Counted from the first letter of the stretch, positions 8,154 through 17,730 are shown. The stretch: 53,362 nt of DNA from Castellaniella sp044508625 (GCA_044508625.1 JBIQHJ010000023.1:1-53362); one strand, 5' to 3'. A program made the numbers and translations. Notes: generated from the sequence alone by a model not told the origin.

Positions 8154-10708
8154 GCGGCCTCCCGCTGCTGTCCGACGCCGAGCAGGCGCTGCTGCAGGGC
8201 GCTGTCCTCGTTCAGCGCGGCGGACGTGCCCGCATAGGCGATCCGGCCGTTGACCAGCACATAGGCCCGATCCGAGAGCAGCAACGCGGATTCCGCGTGA
8301 TGTTCCACGATGATCATCCCGACGCGGCTGGAGATGCGCTGGACGGCCTCGCGGATGTCCTGGACGATCGCGGGCGCGAGTCCTTCGAACGGCTCGTCGA
8401 GCAGTATGAGCCTGGCGGGGGCCATCAGGGCGCGCGCCACGGCCACCATTTGCCGCTCGCCGCCGGAGAGGTTTTCCGCCCGGGATTTCGCGAGGGTCCG
8501 CAGTTTCGGGAACAGCTCGTAGACTTCGTCCAGGCTCGCACCTCCGGGCCTTGCGGCGATCCGCAGGTTTTCGTGGACGGTCAGGTTCGGGAACAGGCGG
8601 CGGCCTTCCGGCACGATGGCGATGCCTTCGCGGTTGATCTCGTCCGGCCGCAGGCGCGTGGTGTCGCGCCCGTTGAAGCGCATCTCGCCCGCGCTGACGC
8701 GCACGGTGCCCATGATGGTGCGCAGCGTGGTGGTCTTGCCCACGCCGTTTCGGCCCAGCAGGGCGACGACCTCGTTCGGATGGACGACGAGATCGATGCC
8801 GTCGAGCACGGTGCCTCCGCCATAGCCCGCCTTGACGCCGGAGAGCTCCAGCAGGGGCTTGCCGTCCGTCCGATCCTGGGCCGCAGGGCGGCCCGGCCGG
8901 GCGCCGGCTAGCGCATCGGGCGCCTGCCCCGCGGGCTGTGCGTGCCGCTGTTCACCCATGTAGGCGGCGATGACGTCCGGATGCCTGGCGACGTCCTGGG
9001 GCGCGCCGTCGGCAATGAGCTGGCCCTGGTGCAGCACGGTGATCCGGTCGGACAGCGCCAGGACCCGGTCGATGTCGTGCTCGATCAGGAGCACGGCATG
9101 GTTGCGGGCCAGCTTGACGATCAGTGCCGAGACGATCTGGCGGTCCGCCTCGCTGAGGCCCGCGAGGGGTTCGTCGAGCAGCAGGACGCGCGCATTGCCG
9201 GCCAGGGACAGGGTGATCTCGAGCAGCCGCTTTTCCCCGTGCGAGAGTTCCGAGCACAGATCGGCCGCGCGATCGGCGAGTCCCACCGCGTCCAGCAGCG
9301 ACCAGACGCGCGCGTTGTCTTCCGCGTTCCGGTAGGCGTCGCGCCATAATCCGCCCCATGGCCCCGAGCGGCCCTGTACGGCGATCCGTACATTCTCGAA
9401 GGCCGTGAGATTCGGAAAGATGCTGAGGATCTGGAACGATCGCGAGAGGCCGGCCCGCACTCGCTGGTAGGTGGGCATGTGGGTGATGTCCCGGCCTTCC
9501 AGCAGGACTGTGCCGGCATCCGCACGCAGCAGCCCGGTCAGGATGTTGAAGAACGTCGTCTTGCCGGCGCCGTTCGGGCCGATGAGGCTGTGCAGGCGCT
9601 TGTCGTGGACGTCCAGCGAGATATTGCGCGACGTGACGATCGACCCGAACTGCTTGGACATCCCGCGTACGGACAGGATCGGTGCCCGCGGATCCCCGGA
9701 CGCCGCCCCCGAAGGCGGCGGGGCGTAGGGGACGATTTTCTCGGGGCGCGGGGGAATCTGGTTGCGCACCAGCGTCCAGCGGGCATCGCGGCCGGTGATG
9801 CGCCGCAGGATCCCGTGCATGCCTTCCGGGGACAGGATGGCGAACAGGATGATGATCGGGGCGAACATCAGCCACCAGTTGTCGGTGATGGCGCTGAGCC
9901 GATCCTCGAGGATGATGAACGTGGCCGCTCCCCAGAGGGGCCCGAGGAAGTGGTGGACGCCTCCGAGGGCGGCCATCAGCACCGGATCGCCGGCGTGCTG
10001 CCAGCTCAGGTTGTTGGCGTATGCGCCCCGCAGGAGCAGCGCCATCAGGCCGCCGCCGATCCCGACCAGTATTCCCGAGATGCAAAAGGCCGCGAGCTTC
10101 AGGGAAAAGGCGTTGAAGCCGAGGCTGGAGACGCGCTGCTCATTGTCGCGTATGGCCTGCAGCACCCGTCCGAAAGGAGAGTGCACCACACGCCACAATA
10201 CGTAGATCGAGGCGAGTACCACGGCGATCGTGAAGAAATGGAAGGCCAGCGTCGAATTGAAGATCGGACGCGGCACGTCCTGGATCCCGTTTTCCCCGCC
10301 GGTCAATGAGGTCCAGCTATACGAGATCTCGAAGGCGATCTGCGAGCACGCCAGCGTGAGCAGGGAAAAGTAGAGGCCCCTGCGGCGCAGGATCACGGCG
10401 CCCAGGACGAGCGCGAGCCCCAGGGAGAACAGGATGCTGAAGGCGAGCGCGAGGATCTCGTTCGTTGCGAGCGTCTTGGCGATCACGGCCACGCTGTAGC
10501 TGGCGACCCCGAAGAAGAACGAGGCGCCGAAAGGAACCAGGCCGACGTAGCCGATCAGGAAGTTCACGCCGATGCCGTACAGGGTGTAGATGGCGACCTG
10601 CGTGATCTTGGAGACCGGCATGCCAAGCGTCAGCACGCCGGCGGTCAGCACCAGCAGGAATATCGCGGTGGCCAGAACCGGGTTGAGGGTTTTGCGCGCG
10701 CCTTTCAT
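8150..10708 (-). CDS. Second fused HAAT transporter: LivM + LivG + LivF
   Basis: An 852-residue permease-ATPase-ATPase fusion with the same domain order as the one at 141-2663 but quite different sequence. The permease part spans residues 1 to about 320. ATPase 1 has GPNGAGKTTF near 374, signature LSHGEKR and LLLDEPLAGL. ATPase 2 has GRNGVGKTTT near 648, LSGGERQ and LLDEPFEGLAP. ATG 10708 is preferred: it overlaps the LivH stop as ATGA and has GGGAG eight bases upstream (ATG at 10723 is possible). Both ends are coupled to neighbours by 4-base overlaps. Confidence 0.95.
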   Translation of the reverse strand: MKGARKTLNPVLATAIFLLVLTAGVLTLGMPVSKITQVAIYTLYGIGVNFLIGYVGLVPFGASFFFGVASYSVAVIAKTLATNEILALAFSILFSLGLALVLGAVILRRRGLYFSLLTLACSQIAFEISYSWTSLTGGENGIQDVPRPIFNSTLAFHFFTIAVVLASIYVLWRVVHSPFGRVLQAIRDNEQRVSSLGFNAFSLKLAAFCISGILVGIGGGLMALLLRGAYANNLSWQHAGDPVLMAALGGVHHFLGPLWGAATFIILEDRLSAITDNWWLMFAPIIILFAILSPEGMHGILRRITGRDARWTLVRNQIPPRPEKIVPYAPPPSGAASGDPRAPILSVRGMSKQFGSIVTSRNISLDVHDKRLHSLIGPNGAGKTTFFNILTGLLRADAGTVLLEGRDITHMPTYQRVRAGLSRSFQILSIFPNLTAFENVRIAVQGRSGPWGGLWRDAYRNAEDNARVWSLLDAVGLADRAADLCSELSHGEKRLLEITLSLAGNARVLLLDEPLAGLSEADRQIVSALIVKLARNHAVLLIEHDIDRVLALSDRITVLHQGQLIADGAPQDVARHPDVIAAYMGEQRHAQPAGQAPDALAGARPGRPAAQDRTDGKPLLELSGVKAGYGGGTVLDGIDLVVHPNEVVALLGRNGVGKTTTLRTIMGTVRVSAGEMRFNGRDTTRLRPDEINREGIAIVPEGRRLFPNLTVHENLRIAARPGGASLDEVYELFPKLRTLAKSRAENLSGGERQMVAVARALMAPARLILLDEPFEGLAPAIVQDIREAVQRISSRVGMIIVEHHAESALLLSDRAYVLVNGRIAYAGTSAALNEDSALQQRLLGVGQQREAA

Positions 10709-11577
10709 TCGAACCGCTCCCATCGTTCACCGAGCAAGCCGCGTGGCCGCAGCAATAAAATGAGGAACATGAAGACATACATGGCGGCCCCCGCGGCGTG
10801 GGGGTAGAACTGTATGGTCAGCGTGGTCACGACGCCGACCAGTAGGCCGGCGATCGTGGCTCCCCGCAGCGACCCGAGGCCGCCGATCGTGACGATGACG
10901 AAGGCGGGCATGACGGCGCTGGCGGACATGGAGGGCGAGACGTTCCACAAGGGGCCGGCCAGCACGCCGGCGATCGCGGCCAGGCCGCAGCCCAGGCCGA
11001 ATACGCCGGTCATCACCCGCGGCAGGCGGATCCCCAGCATCTCGACCATCTCGGGGTCCCGGCTGCCCGCGCGCAGGATCCGGCCGTAGGGTGTGAATGC
11101 CAGGAAGGCCCACAGGATGGCCAGCGTCACGGCCGTCGCCACCAGGACCGCGACGCGGTAGCTGGTCATGAGCAGCGGGCCGAATTCGAAGACGCCGGAC
11201 AGAAAGGCCGGAGCACCGAACGGTTTGCCGTCGGCCCCCCAGATGAAGCGGATGATGGCCTCGATCAGCAGGGCCAGGGCGAAGGTGACGATCAGGCTCA
11301 GCAGCGGCTCCTTGCCGTACAGGCGCCGCACGAGAATGACCTCCACGAACATGCCCACCACGGCGACGAGGATCGGCGCGAGCGGCACCGCCGCCCACCC
11401 GAACCACTGGTACAGCATCAGGCCGAAATAGGCCCCCAGCGCGAAGAACGCGCCATGCGCAAAGTTGATGACCCCCAACAATCCGAAGGTGATGGAGAGC
11501 CCTGCCGCAATCAGCACGTACAGGAAGCCCAGCACGATCCCGTTGGCCGCTTGCGACAGAACAATCTCATTGAACAT
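10705..11577 (-). CDS. Branched-chain amino acid-type ABC permease, LivH family
   Basis: A 290-residue hydrophobic LivH-type permease opening with SQAANGIVLGFLYVLIAAGLS and containing INFAHGAFFALGAY. Its stop overlaps the start of the downstream fusion by 4 bases, and it lies 33 bp after the binding protein gene. It should form the second membrane half of that transporter. GGAG stands about nine bases before the start. The ligand is unknown. Confidence 0.93.
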   Translation of the reverse strand: MFNEIVLSQAANGIVLGFLYVLIAAGLSITFGLLGVINFAHGAFFALGAYFGLMLYQWFGWAAVPLAPILVAVVGMFVEVILVRRLYGKEPLLSLIVTFALALLIEAIIRFIWGADGKPFGAPAFLSGVFEFGPLLMTSYRVAVLVATAVTLAILWAFLAFTPYGRILRAGSRDPEMVEMLGIRLPRVMTGVFGLGCGLAAIAGVLAGPLWNVSPSMSASAVMPAFVIVTIGGLGSLRGATIAGLLVGVVTTLTIQFYPHAAGAAMYVFMFLILLLRPRGLLGERWERFE

Positions 11578-11610
11578 GGCGCGAACTCCGTGTGGAAAGA
11601 GAGGAGGAAA

Positions 11611-12858
11611 TCACAGGGGCGGCATGTTGCAGCCGACTTCTTCCTTGGTCCCGAAATCCTTCAGCGTGTCCTCCTCGGTCTTGCTGGTGTGGCTGTCGAC
11701 GTCAAAGAAGTCCCATTTGTCGGTGATGTTCTTTTTGATGGTCACGATCACCGAGGGGCGGATCAACTGGTGGTCCCACTCGCGGTAGTAGGCGGGGAAT
11801 GCGCCCTTGGCGTCCTTCCATTGCTCGAGGGCCTGCACGATCGCCTTGCTGTCCGTGGACTTCGCCGCATCGATGGCGTCCAGCAGGGAACGCATCGACA
11901 GCCATCCCGAATAGGCCTTGTCGGCCGGCGGCTTGCCGAATTTTTCGGTGAACGCCTTGGTGAAATCCTTTTCGGCCTGGCTGTTGGCCGGATCGTTGTA
12001 GTACCAGGGCTTCACGTAGGTCCCGGTGGAGGCATCGGGCCCGACGTCCCAGAAATCCGTGTCGCTGACGGCGATCTCGTAGAAGGGGATCTTGCCCTTC
12101 ATGTTCATCGCGTTCCATTGCTTGAGGAAGTTGGACAGGTCCTGGCCCACCAGGCCTCCGACCACGGCGTCCGGCTTGGCGGAACGGATCTTGAGGACGT
12201 ACGAGCTGTAGTCCGCGGTGTTCAGCGGCACTTCGTCGACGCCGACCGCGGTGCCTCCGGATTTTTGCAGCATGGTTTGGCCGGTGCGCAGGATGTCCTG
12301 GCCGAATGCGTAGGCCGCCGTGATGAAGTAGGCGTTCTTGCCTTGTTTTTCGACGGCCGGCATCAGGCCGGCCATTTGCACGGGCACCGTCGCCTGGAAG
12401 CGGAAGGTATAGCGGTTGCAGTTCGCTCCCGTCACCTCGCGCGCGGCGGCGCCCGCGGCGATCAGCGGTGTTTTCGTGCGTTCGGCGACGCCCGCCATGG
12501 CCAGTGCCGAAGCGCTGCTGTTGGCGCCGACGACGCCGACGACCTTGTGCTCATCCACGAGTTTCTGGAAGTTCTGTTGCGCGGCCTGGGCGTTCGATTC
12601 GTCGAGGAAAATGATCTCGACGTCCCGGCCCAGCACCTTGCCATGCTGTTCGACGGCCAGCATCGCGCCTCGGGACAGGTATTCGCCGATCGAGGCGCTG
12701 GGGCCCTGCTTCGGAAATACCATGCCGATCTTGATCGGCCCGGTATCCTGGGCGTAGGCGCCCGCCGAGGCGCCGACCAGCATGGCCATCAGCAAGGTCG
12801 AGCCGTATGCCGCCATGCGGCGAGGGGCGGGGGAGCGGTGTGTGGCGGGGTGCTTCAT
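11611..12858 (-). CDS. HAAT-family periplasmic binding protein
   Basis: A 415-residue Peripla_BP_6 protein. The ATG at 12858 is chosen for its GGAGAC ribosome site and the Sec-type signal (hydrophobic YGSTLLMAMLVGASAGAYA, cleavage likely after AYA), followed by QDTGPIKIGMVFPKQGP. The same frame stays open far upstream, but that stretch is the shadow of the FAD gene. It heads the transporter part of the ten-gene unit, 59 bp after the FAD enzyme, and presumably brings in the substrate of the enzymes encoded around it. Confidence 0.93.
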   Translation of the reverse strand: MKHPATHRSPAPRRMAAYGSTLLMAMLVGASAGAYAQDTGPIKIGMVFPKQGPSASIGEYLSRGAMLAVEQHGKVLGRDVEIIFLDESNAQAAQQNFQKLVDEHKVVGVVGANSSASALAMAGVAERTKTPLIAAGAAAREVTGANCNRYTFRFQATVPVQMAGLMPAVEKQGKNAYFITAAYAFGQDILRTGQTMLQKSGGTAVGVDEVPLNTADYSSYVLKIRSAKPDAVVGGLVGQDLSNFLKQWNAMNMKGKIPFYEIAVSDTDFWDVGPDASTGTYVKPWYYNDPANSQAEKDFTKAFTEKFGKPPADKAYSGWLSMRSLLDAIDAAKSTDSKAIVQALEQWKDAKGAFPAYYREWDHQLIRPSVIVTIKKNITDKWDFFDVDSHTSKTEEDTLKDFGTKEEVGCNMPPL

Positions 12859-12917
12859 GTCGTTGTCTCCGTCTGTGTAAACGTTCGCCGCGATTTGCGG
12901 CATGTGGCGATTGCGCC

Positions 12918-14372
12918 CTATGGCGACGCAAGCTGTTTTCCGACCCTGCGGCCGGATACGAATGCCCAGGCCAGGTGATGGCCGTGGCCCTTTAGCAGCA
13001 GGCCGCCCTGTCCGGTCGAACCCACGGCGTACAGGCCTTCGATGGCACGTCCCTCGCGGTCGAGGACGCGGTGGGAGGTGTCCACCTTCAACCCTCCCTC
13101 GTTGTGCACGAAGACCGAGCGCACGGGGCCGAGTGCGACGTAGGGCCCCGATGCCTGCCGATCGCCCATGGCGTCCCGCAGGAGGGCCTGGTCCATGCCC
13201 AGCCGGGCGGCCAGGGCCTCCAGCGTCGGCGCGCGCGTGTAGATGTCTTTTCTGTTGCGCGCATAGTCGGGCAGGTAGGCGTAGGCCACGCCCGGCGCCG
13301 TCGAGATGAAGTCCGGCCATGCGGAAAAGCGCGATGCGACGTCCCGGCCGAGCACGATCCAGCCCCGGTTGCCCGGCTCGTCGGCGAGGGCGTAGGCCAG
13401 TTGCCCGGCTTGCCCCCGTACGGCGCGCCCGTTCTGGTTCACCAGTACCGCGCCCGCCTCGAACAGCGAGAGCGAGGGCGCCAGGGCGGTCGTCAGGAAT
13501 TGCATCAGGAACGGCCTGAGCAGGGCCTGCGGCACGTGGTCCATGGACCATTGCATGAATGCCGCCAGGGCGCGCCAGGGGGGCAGGCGGCGCACCAGCG
13601 TTTCCTTGAGGGGCGGGACGAATCGAAGCTCGGGGCCGAGGGCGAGGTCGCCGTTGAGGATGGTCGCCCCCAGCGCCTCGGCCATCTTCTGGCCGTCGCC
13701 GCTTGCCGTCATGTTGATGGCCTCGACCTTGGCTTCGCGCGGTCCCATGAACCGGGCCTTGAGCTCGGGGCTGTTGGTGAAATCGCCCGCCGCGAGGACG
13801 ACGCCGCGGGTTCCCAGAATCTCCGCGACCCGTTCCCGATGACGGGCCCGGACGCCGGCCACCCGCCCATCGCGGACGATGAGCTCGTCGACGTGGGTGT
13901 CGCAGCGGATGATCACGCCGGCCTTCCGGGCGCGCCGCTCGAGGTGGTAGATGAAGGCGCGTGAATTCGGCAGCACGTTGTGCATCCGCGGCTGGCGGTG
14001 GGGCGGCTCGGGCATCGGGCCCATGAAGCGCACGCCGGAGTCCAGCAGCCACTGGAATGCCGCGGGCACCTCGTCGCACAGGATCTTGCGCAGCTCGTCG
14101 TTGTCGCGCCCGGCCAGGTCCGGGGCGAAACCGGGCATGTCCTCCCAGTGGTGCCGCGGATCGTCCACGATGCCCTTGGCGCGCTGGTGCGGGGTCCGGG
14201 TGGCCGTCATCGAGCCGATCGACCACGCGGTCGAGCCTCCAAGCCGTGGATTCTTTTCGAGCAGGACGACACGGGCGCCGGCTTCCCGGGCCTCGATCGC
14301 GGCCGCCAGGCCGGAGCCGCCACCGCCCACGATGACGACGTCGAAGATTTCGCCGTTTGCATCCATGGCCAT
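12918..14372 (-). CDS. FAD-dependent oxidoreductase (fumarate reductase/3-ketosteroid dehydrogenase family)
   Basis: A 484-residue flavoprotein. The N-terminal dinucleotide-binding motif is DVVIVGGGGSGLAAAIEA followed by LLEKNPRLGGST, and the C-terminal FAD-closing motif is YAVGSTGQGGLLLKGHGHH. This family adds or removes hydrogen at a carbon-carbon bond next to a carbonyl or carboxyl group. The start lies one base after the stop of the ThDP enzyme gene; ATG 14366 is an alternative. No signal peptide is seen, so it is cytoplasmic. Two relatives in the window (18877-20646 and 31641-33125) are clearly distinct. Confidence 0.9.
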   Translation of the reverse strand: MAMDANGEIFDVVIVGGGGSGLAAAIEAREAGARVVLLEKNPRLGGSTAWSIGSMTATRTPHQRAKGIVDDPRHHWEDMPGFAPDLAGRDNDELRKILCDEVPAAFQWLLDSGVRFMGPMPEPPHRQPRMHNVLPNSRAFIYHLERRARKAGVIIRCDTHVDELIVRDGRVAGVRARHRERVAEILGTRGVVLAAGDFTNSPELKARFMGPREAKVEAINMTASGDGQKMAEALGATILNGDLALGPELRFVPPLKETLVRRLPPWRALAAFMQWSMDHVPQALLRPFLMQFLTTALAPSLSLFEAGAVLVNQNGRAVRGQAGQLAYALADEPGNRGWIVLGRDVASRFSAWPDFISTAPGVAYAYLPDYARNRKDIYTRAPTLEALAARLGMDQALLRDAMGDRQASGPYVALGPVRSVFVHNEGGLKVDTSHRVLDREGRAIEGLYAVGSTGQGGLLLKGHGHHLAWAFVSGRRVGKQLASP

Positions 14373-14373
14373 G

Positions 14374-16164
14374 TCAGGATATCCAGGGCTTGCCGAAGAC
14401 CGGTTCTTTGTAGGGAATGGGCGGCAACTGCCAGGTGCCCGTCGAGGGCGGACGGACCTCGCCGTCCACGTGCACGTCGATCACGCAGGGACGGCGGTTC
14501 CTGATGGCTTGCTCCACCGCGGGCGCGAGGTCCTGGCTGCGGGTGACCGTGGCGCCGTCGGCGCCGCAGGCGCGGGCCCATGCGGCAAAGTCCGGGTTGT
14601 AGCGCTGGCCCCCGGGGCCTTGCTCGCCCTTGTAGAAGGCCGTGCCCAGTTCGCGGCCGTCGAACAGCCCGTACTGGAGATCCCGGATGGCTCCCCACGC
14701 GAAGTTGTTCCAGACGATCCAGATGCAGGGCAGTTGGTATTCGACCGCGGTCGCGACGACATAGGGCGTCATCATGAAGCCGCCGTCGCCGACCACGGCG
14801 ACGCAGGGACGCTCGGGGGCTGCGAGCTGGGCCCCCAGCACGCTGCACACCCCGAAGCCCATCGACGAATAGCCCCAGCTATTGAGCATGCTGGCGGGCC
14901 TTTGCGGGCGCCAGAACTGCATGAACCAGTTGTGATGGACGCCGGAATCCAGCGTCAGGATCACATCCTCCGGCAGGACCTTCTGCAGGGTGCCGACGAC
15001 GTATTCCGGCCGGATGGGGGTGGTGATGGCATCGAAGTTCGGGGCGATGAAATCGTTCCATTCCTTTCGCCATCCCGCGATCTGGTCCCGCCATGCCGAG
15101 AAATTTTCCCGCCGGATCGCGTCCTGGCCGGCGATGGCCCCCAGGAGCTGTTCGCAAAAGACCTTCGCATCCGCGATCAGGCCCAGCGTCGGTGGATAGT
15201 TGCGGCCCAGTTCCGCGGGGTCCAGGTCGACCTGCAGCAGCCTGGTGCTCGGGAAATTCCATGAATATCCGGGCATCCATGTCGATGAGGAACGGTCGTC
15301 GAAACGGGTGCCGATGCAGATCACCAGGTCGGCGTGCCGCCCCGCCTGGTTTGCCGGATAGGCGCCATTGCGTCCGATGAAGCCGAGCGTCAGGGGATCG
15401 CCGGCCGGCACGCAGCCCATGCCGTTGGGGGAGGTGATCACGGGTATGCCGAGCTGCGCCTGCAGCCTGGAGAGCGCCGGGCCCGCTTCGGACAGCGTCG
15501 CACCCTGGCCGATGAAGAATACCGGCCGTTGCGAAGCCGCCAGCAGGCGCAGGGCGCTGGCCAGGTCGGATTCGCTGGCGGCGGGACGATGGGCGCCGAA
15601 CGCATGGGACGCCGCGGGGGTTTCCACGGCGTCTTCCTCCTGGAAGACGTTGTATGGAATGTCCATGTTGACCGGCCCCGGCCGGCCCGTCAGCATGGTG
15701 TCGAACGATTGCCGCAAGGCCAGCGGCAGCATGTCGACCCGCGAAGGCTGGAAGCTGCGCTTGACCACCGGGCGCAGCACCTGCGCGAAGTCCGCCTGGT
15801 TGTGCTTGTACAGTTCCTGGAACGGCGCCCGGTTGGCCTGCGACGTGGGCACGTTGGCGGTGATGGCCAGGAAGGCGGATGAGTCGGATAGGGCCGTCGC
15901 CAGGGACATCACCATGTTGGCCGATCCGGGGCCCGTGGAGGTCAGTGTCGCCACCGGAGCGTGGCGGACGCGGAAATAGCCGTCCGCCATGTGGCCGGCG
16001 CATTGCTCGTGCCTGGGCGAAACGAATTTGATTTCATCCTTGCGTTCGTGCAGGGCGTCGAGGATGCCGACGTTCCCGTGCCCGCAGATGCCGAACACAT
16101 ACGGCACTTTTTGTTTGATGAGATAGTCGACAATGACTTCTCCGCCTTTTCGCTTGGTCATCAT
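14374..16164 (-). CDS. Thiamine diphosphate-dependent enzyme, acetolactate synthase-like
   Basis: A 596-residue three-domain ThDP enzyme. The cofactor-activating glutamate is Glu53 in RHEQCAGHMADGY, and the diphosphate/Mg site is GDGGFMM ... WNNFAWGA at about 458-487. The family carries out decarboxylation or carboligation of 2-oxo acids (acetolactate synthase, glyoxylate carboligase, benzoylformate decarboxylase, sulfoacetaldehyde acetyltransferase). No small regulatory subunit is nearby, which argues for catabolism rather than valine synthesis. Its start overlaps the aldehyde dehydrogenase stop by one base, so a decarboxylase making an aldehyde for that enzyme is an attractive but unproven reading. 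Confidence 0.88.
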   Translation of the reverse strand: MMTKRKGGEVIVDYLIKQKVPYVFGICGHGNVGILDALHERKDEIKFVSPRHEQCAGHMADGYFRVRHAPVATLTSTGPGSANMVMSLATALSDSSAFLAITANVPTSQANRAPFQELYKHNQADFAQVLRPVVKRSFQPSRVDMLPLALRQSFDTMLTGRPGPVNMDIPYNVFQEEDAVETPAASHAFGAHRPAASESDLASALRLLAASQRPVFFIGQGATLSEAGPALSRLQAQLGIPVITSPNGMGCVPAGDPLTLGFIGRNGAYPANQAGRHADLVICIGTRFDDRSSSTWMPGYSWNFPSTRLLQVDLDPAELGRNYPPTLGLIADAKVFCEQLLGAIAGQDAIRRENFSAWRDQIAGWRKEWNDFIAPNFDAITTPIRPEYVVGTLQKVLPEDVILTLDSGVHHNWFMQFWRPQRPASMLNSWGYSSMGFGVCSVLGAQLAAPERPCVAVVGDGGFMMTPYVVATAVEYQLPCIWIVWNNFAWGAIRDLQYGLFDGRELGTAFYKGEQGPGGQRYNPDFAAWARACGADGATVTRSQDLAPAVEQAIRNRRPCVIDVHVDGEVRPPSTGTWQLPPIPYKEPVFGKPWIS

Positions 16165-17630
16165 TACTTTTCCGGATTCGTGTTGAAGATCAGGGAGGCG
16201 ACGCGCTCCTCGCTCATTTCACGCATGGCGTAGTAGGGGCCCTCGCGTCCGAAGCCGCTGGCCTTGGAACCGCCGTAGGGCATCATGTCGACGCGCGAGC
16301 TGGAGGTTTCGTTGATGTGCACGCCGCCGACCTGCAATTCGCTGATGAAGCGGAACGCGTCGTCGAGCCGATTGGTGAAGATTCCCGTCGCCAGGCCGTA
16401 GGGCGTCGAATTCACCCGGGCGATCGCCTCGTCGGGGCTGGAAAACGGGATGAGCGACATCACAGGGCCGAAGACTTCCTGGCATCCGAGCGGCGTATCC
16501 GGCGGGATGTCCTTGAGCAGGGTCGGCGCCACCACGTTGCCGTGGCGGGTCCCCCCGGCCAGGCATGTCGCGCCCGATCGGATCGCCTGGTCGATCCAGT
16601 CGGCGATCCGCTGCGCGGAAGCCGCGCTGATGACGGGGCCGACCGTCGTCGCCGAGTCGAGGGGATTGCCGGCCACGAGGCTCTGCACGCTGCCGGTGAG
16701 GCGCCGCTCGACTTCCGGGAAAATGGACTCGTGGACCAGCAGCAATTGGATCGAGGTGCAGACTTGCCCCGCCTTCCGGTACGCGGCATTCAGGATCTTG
16801 GGCAGGGCGAAGTCCAGGTCGGCGTCATCGCAGACGATCCCGAAGGCGATCGAGCCCAGTTCCATCTGCGTGCGGCGCAGGCCGGCGCGTTGCTGGATGG
16901 CCCGGCCCGCCTCGGTGCTGCCCGTGAATGCGTAGAACTGGACGTCCTGCTCGTCGAGCAGCCCGTTGACCACGTCGATCCCCCCTTGCAGCACGGAGAC
17001 CAGGCCCTTGGGCGTCCCGGCCTCGATGAGGGCGTCGGCCAGTTCGCAGGCCACCAGCGGTGTATGGGGAGACGGCTTGAGTATGACGGCGTTGCCGGCC
17101 GCCAGCGCGGGGGCCACCTTGTGCGCCACCGTGTTCAGCGGGGCATTGAACGGCGTGATCGCGGCGACCACGCCCAGCGGTATCCGCATGGTCCAGCACA
17201 TTCTCCCCGCCTGTCCGGGGGCGCCCTCCACCGGGACCAGCGTGCCGGTGAACCGGCGTGCTTCCTCGGCCGCGAGTCGGAATGTCTGTATCGACCTCTG
17301 CACCTCGCCCGTCGCATCGCTGAGCGTGAACCCGGCTTCCGCGCAGAGGGTCTGCTGCAGGCGTCCCGCGCGAGCCTCGAGCACCGCCGCGGTCCTGTCG
17401 AGAAAGAGCCCGCGCTCGTACGGGCTGAGCTTTCGGTTGTCATGGAATGCGCGCTTCGCGGCCTGCACCGCCTCGTGGATCTGGTCGGCTGTCGGGGTGC
17501 TGATCTCGGCCAGCGGACGATCGTCGAATTTATTCGATACGGTGAATGTGGAGGATCGGCCCTGTGCCCATTCACCCGCGATCAGCAGGCTGCGTGTCGT
17601 TTCCAGGTTGTGAGCGACTTGTACTTCCAT
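16164..17630 (-). CDS. Aldehyde dehydrogenase family protein
   Basis: A 488-residue NAD(P)-dependent aldehyde dehydrogenase. The general base is Glu257 (MELGS) and the catalytic cysteine is Cys291 (KAGQVCTS). The frame is open 46 codons upstream, but ATG 17630 follows an AAAGGCGGA ribosome site and starts the normal N-terminal region (LLIAGEWAQG). It is the first gene of the ten-gene unit, with LysR box B 86 bp upstream. It likely oxidises an aldehyde made in the same pathway, perhaps by the ThDP enzyme encoded directly after it. Confidence 0.92.
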   Translation of the reverse strand: MEVQVAHNLETTRSLLIAGEWAQGRSSTFTVSNKFDDRPLAEISTPTADQIHEAVQAAKRAFHDNRKLSPYERGLFLDRTAAVLEARAGRLQQTLCAEAGFTLSDATGEVQRSIQTFRLAAEEARRFTGTLVPVEGAPGQAGRMCWTMRIPLGVVAAITPFNAPLNTVAHKVAPALAAGNAVILKPSPHTPLVACELADALIEAGTPKGLVSVLQGGIDVVNGLLDEQDVQFYAFTGSTEAGRAIQQRAGLRRTQMELGSIAFGIVCDDADLDFALPKILNAAYRKAGQVCTSIQLLLVHESIFPEVERRLTGSVQSLVAGNPLDSATTVGPVISAASAQRIADWIDQAIRSGATCLAGGTRHGNVVAPTLLKDIPPDTPLGCQEVFGPVMSLIPFSSPDEAIARVNSTPYGLATGIFTNRLDDAFRFISELQVGGVHINETSSSRVDMMPYGGSKASGFGREGPYYAMREMSEERVASLIFNTNPEK

Positions 17631-17715
17631 TGACGTCCGCCTTTTTCCATAGGTGAGTGGGGACAGGATACGCGGGCGGGTGATGGAAAAAAAATACTGT
17701 TTTTGGAGGATGGGT

Positions 17716-17730
17716 ATAAGCAAAACCGAT
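17716..17730. promoter_or_regulatory. LysR-type operator candidate (box B)
   Basis: ATAAGCAAAACCGAT lies 86 bp upstream of the aldehyde dehydrogenase start. The left arm ATAAG matches boxes C and D exactly; the right arm CCGAT is degenerate compared with CGTAT. The flank (ACTGTTTTTGGAGGATGGGT) closely matches the flank of box A. Confidence 0.5.

Noticed and set aside
12859..12917. A fifth LysR box upstream of the second binding protein
   Set aside because: The 59-bp gap has no ATAAG/CGTAT dyad, so this gene probably depends on the promoter before 17630.
11611..14226. An 871-codon frame suggesting a longer fused binding protein
   Set aside because: The first half lies across the FAD enzyme gene and is Pro/Arg/Gly-rich nonsense. 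A ribosome site and Sec signal mark the true start at 12858.
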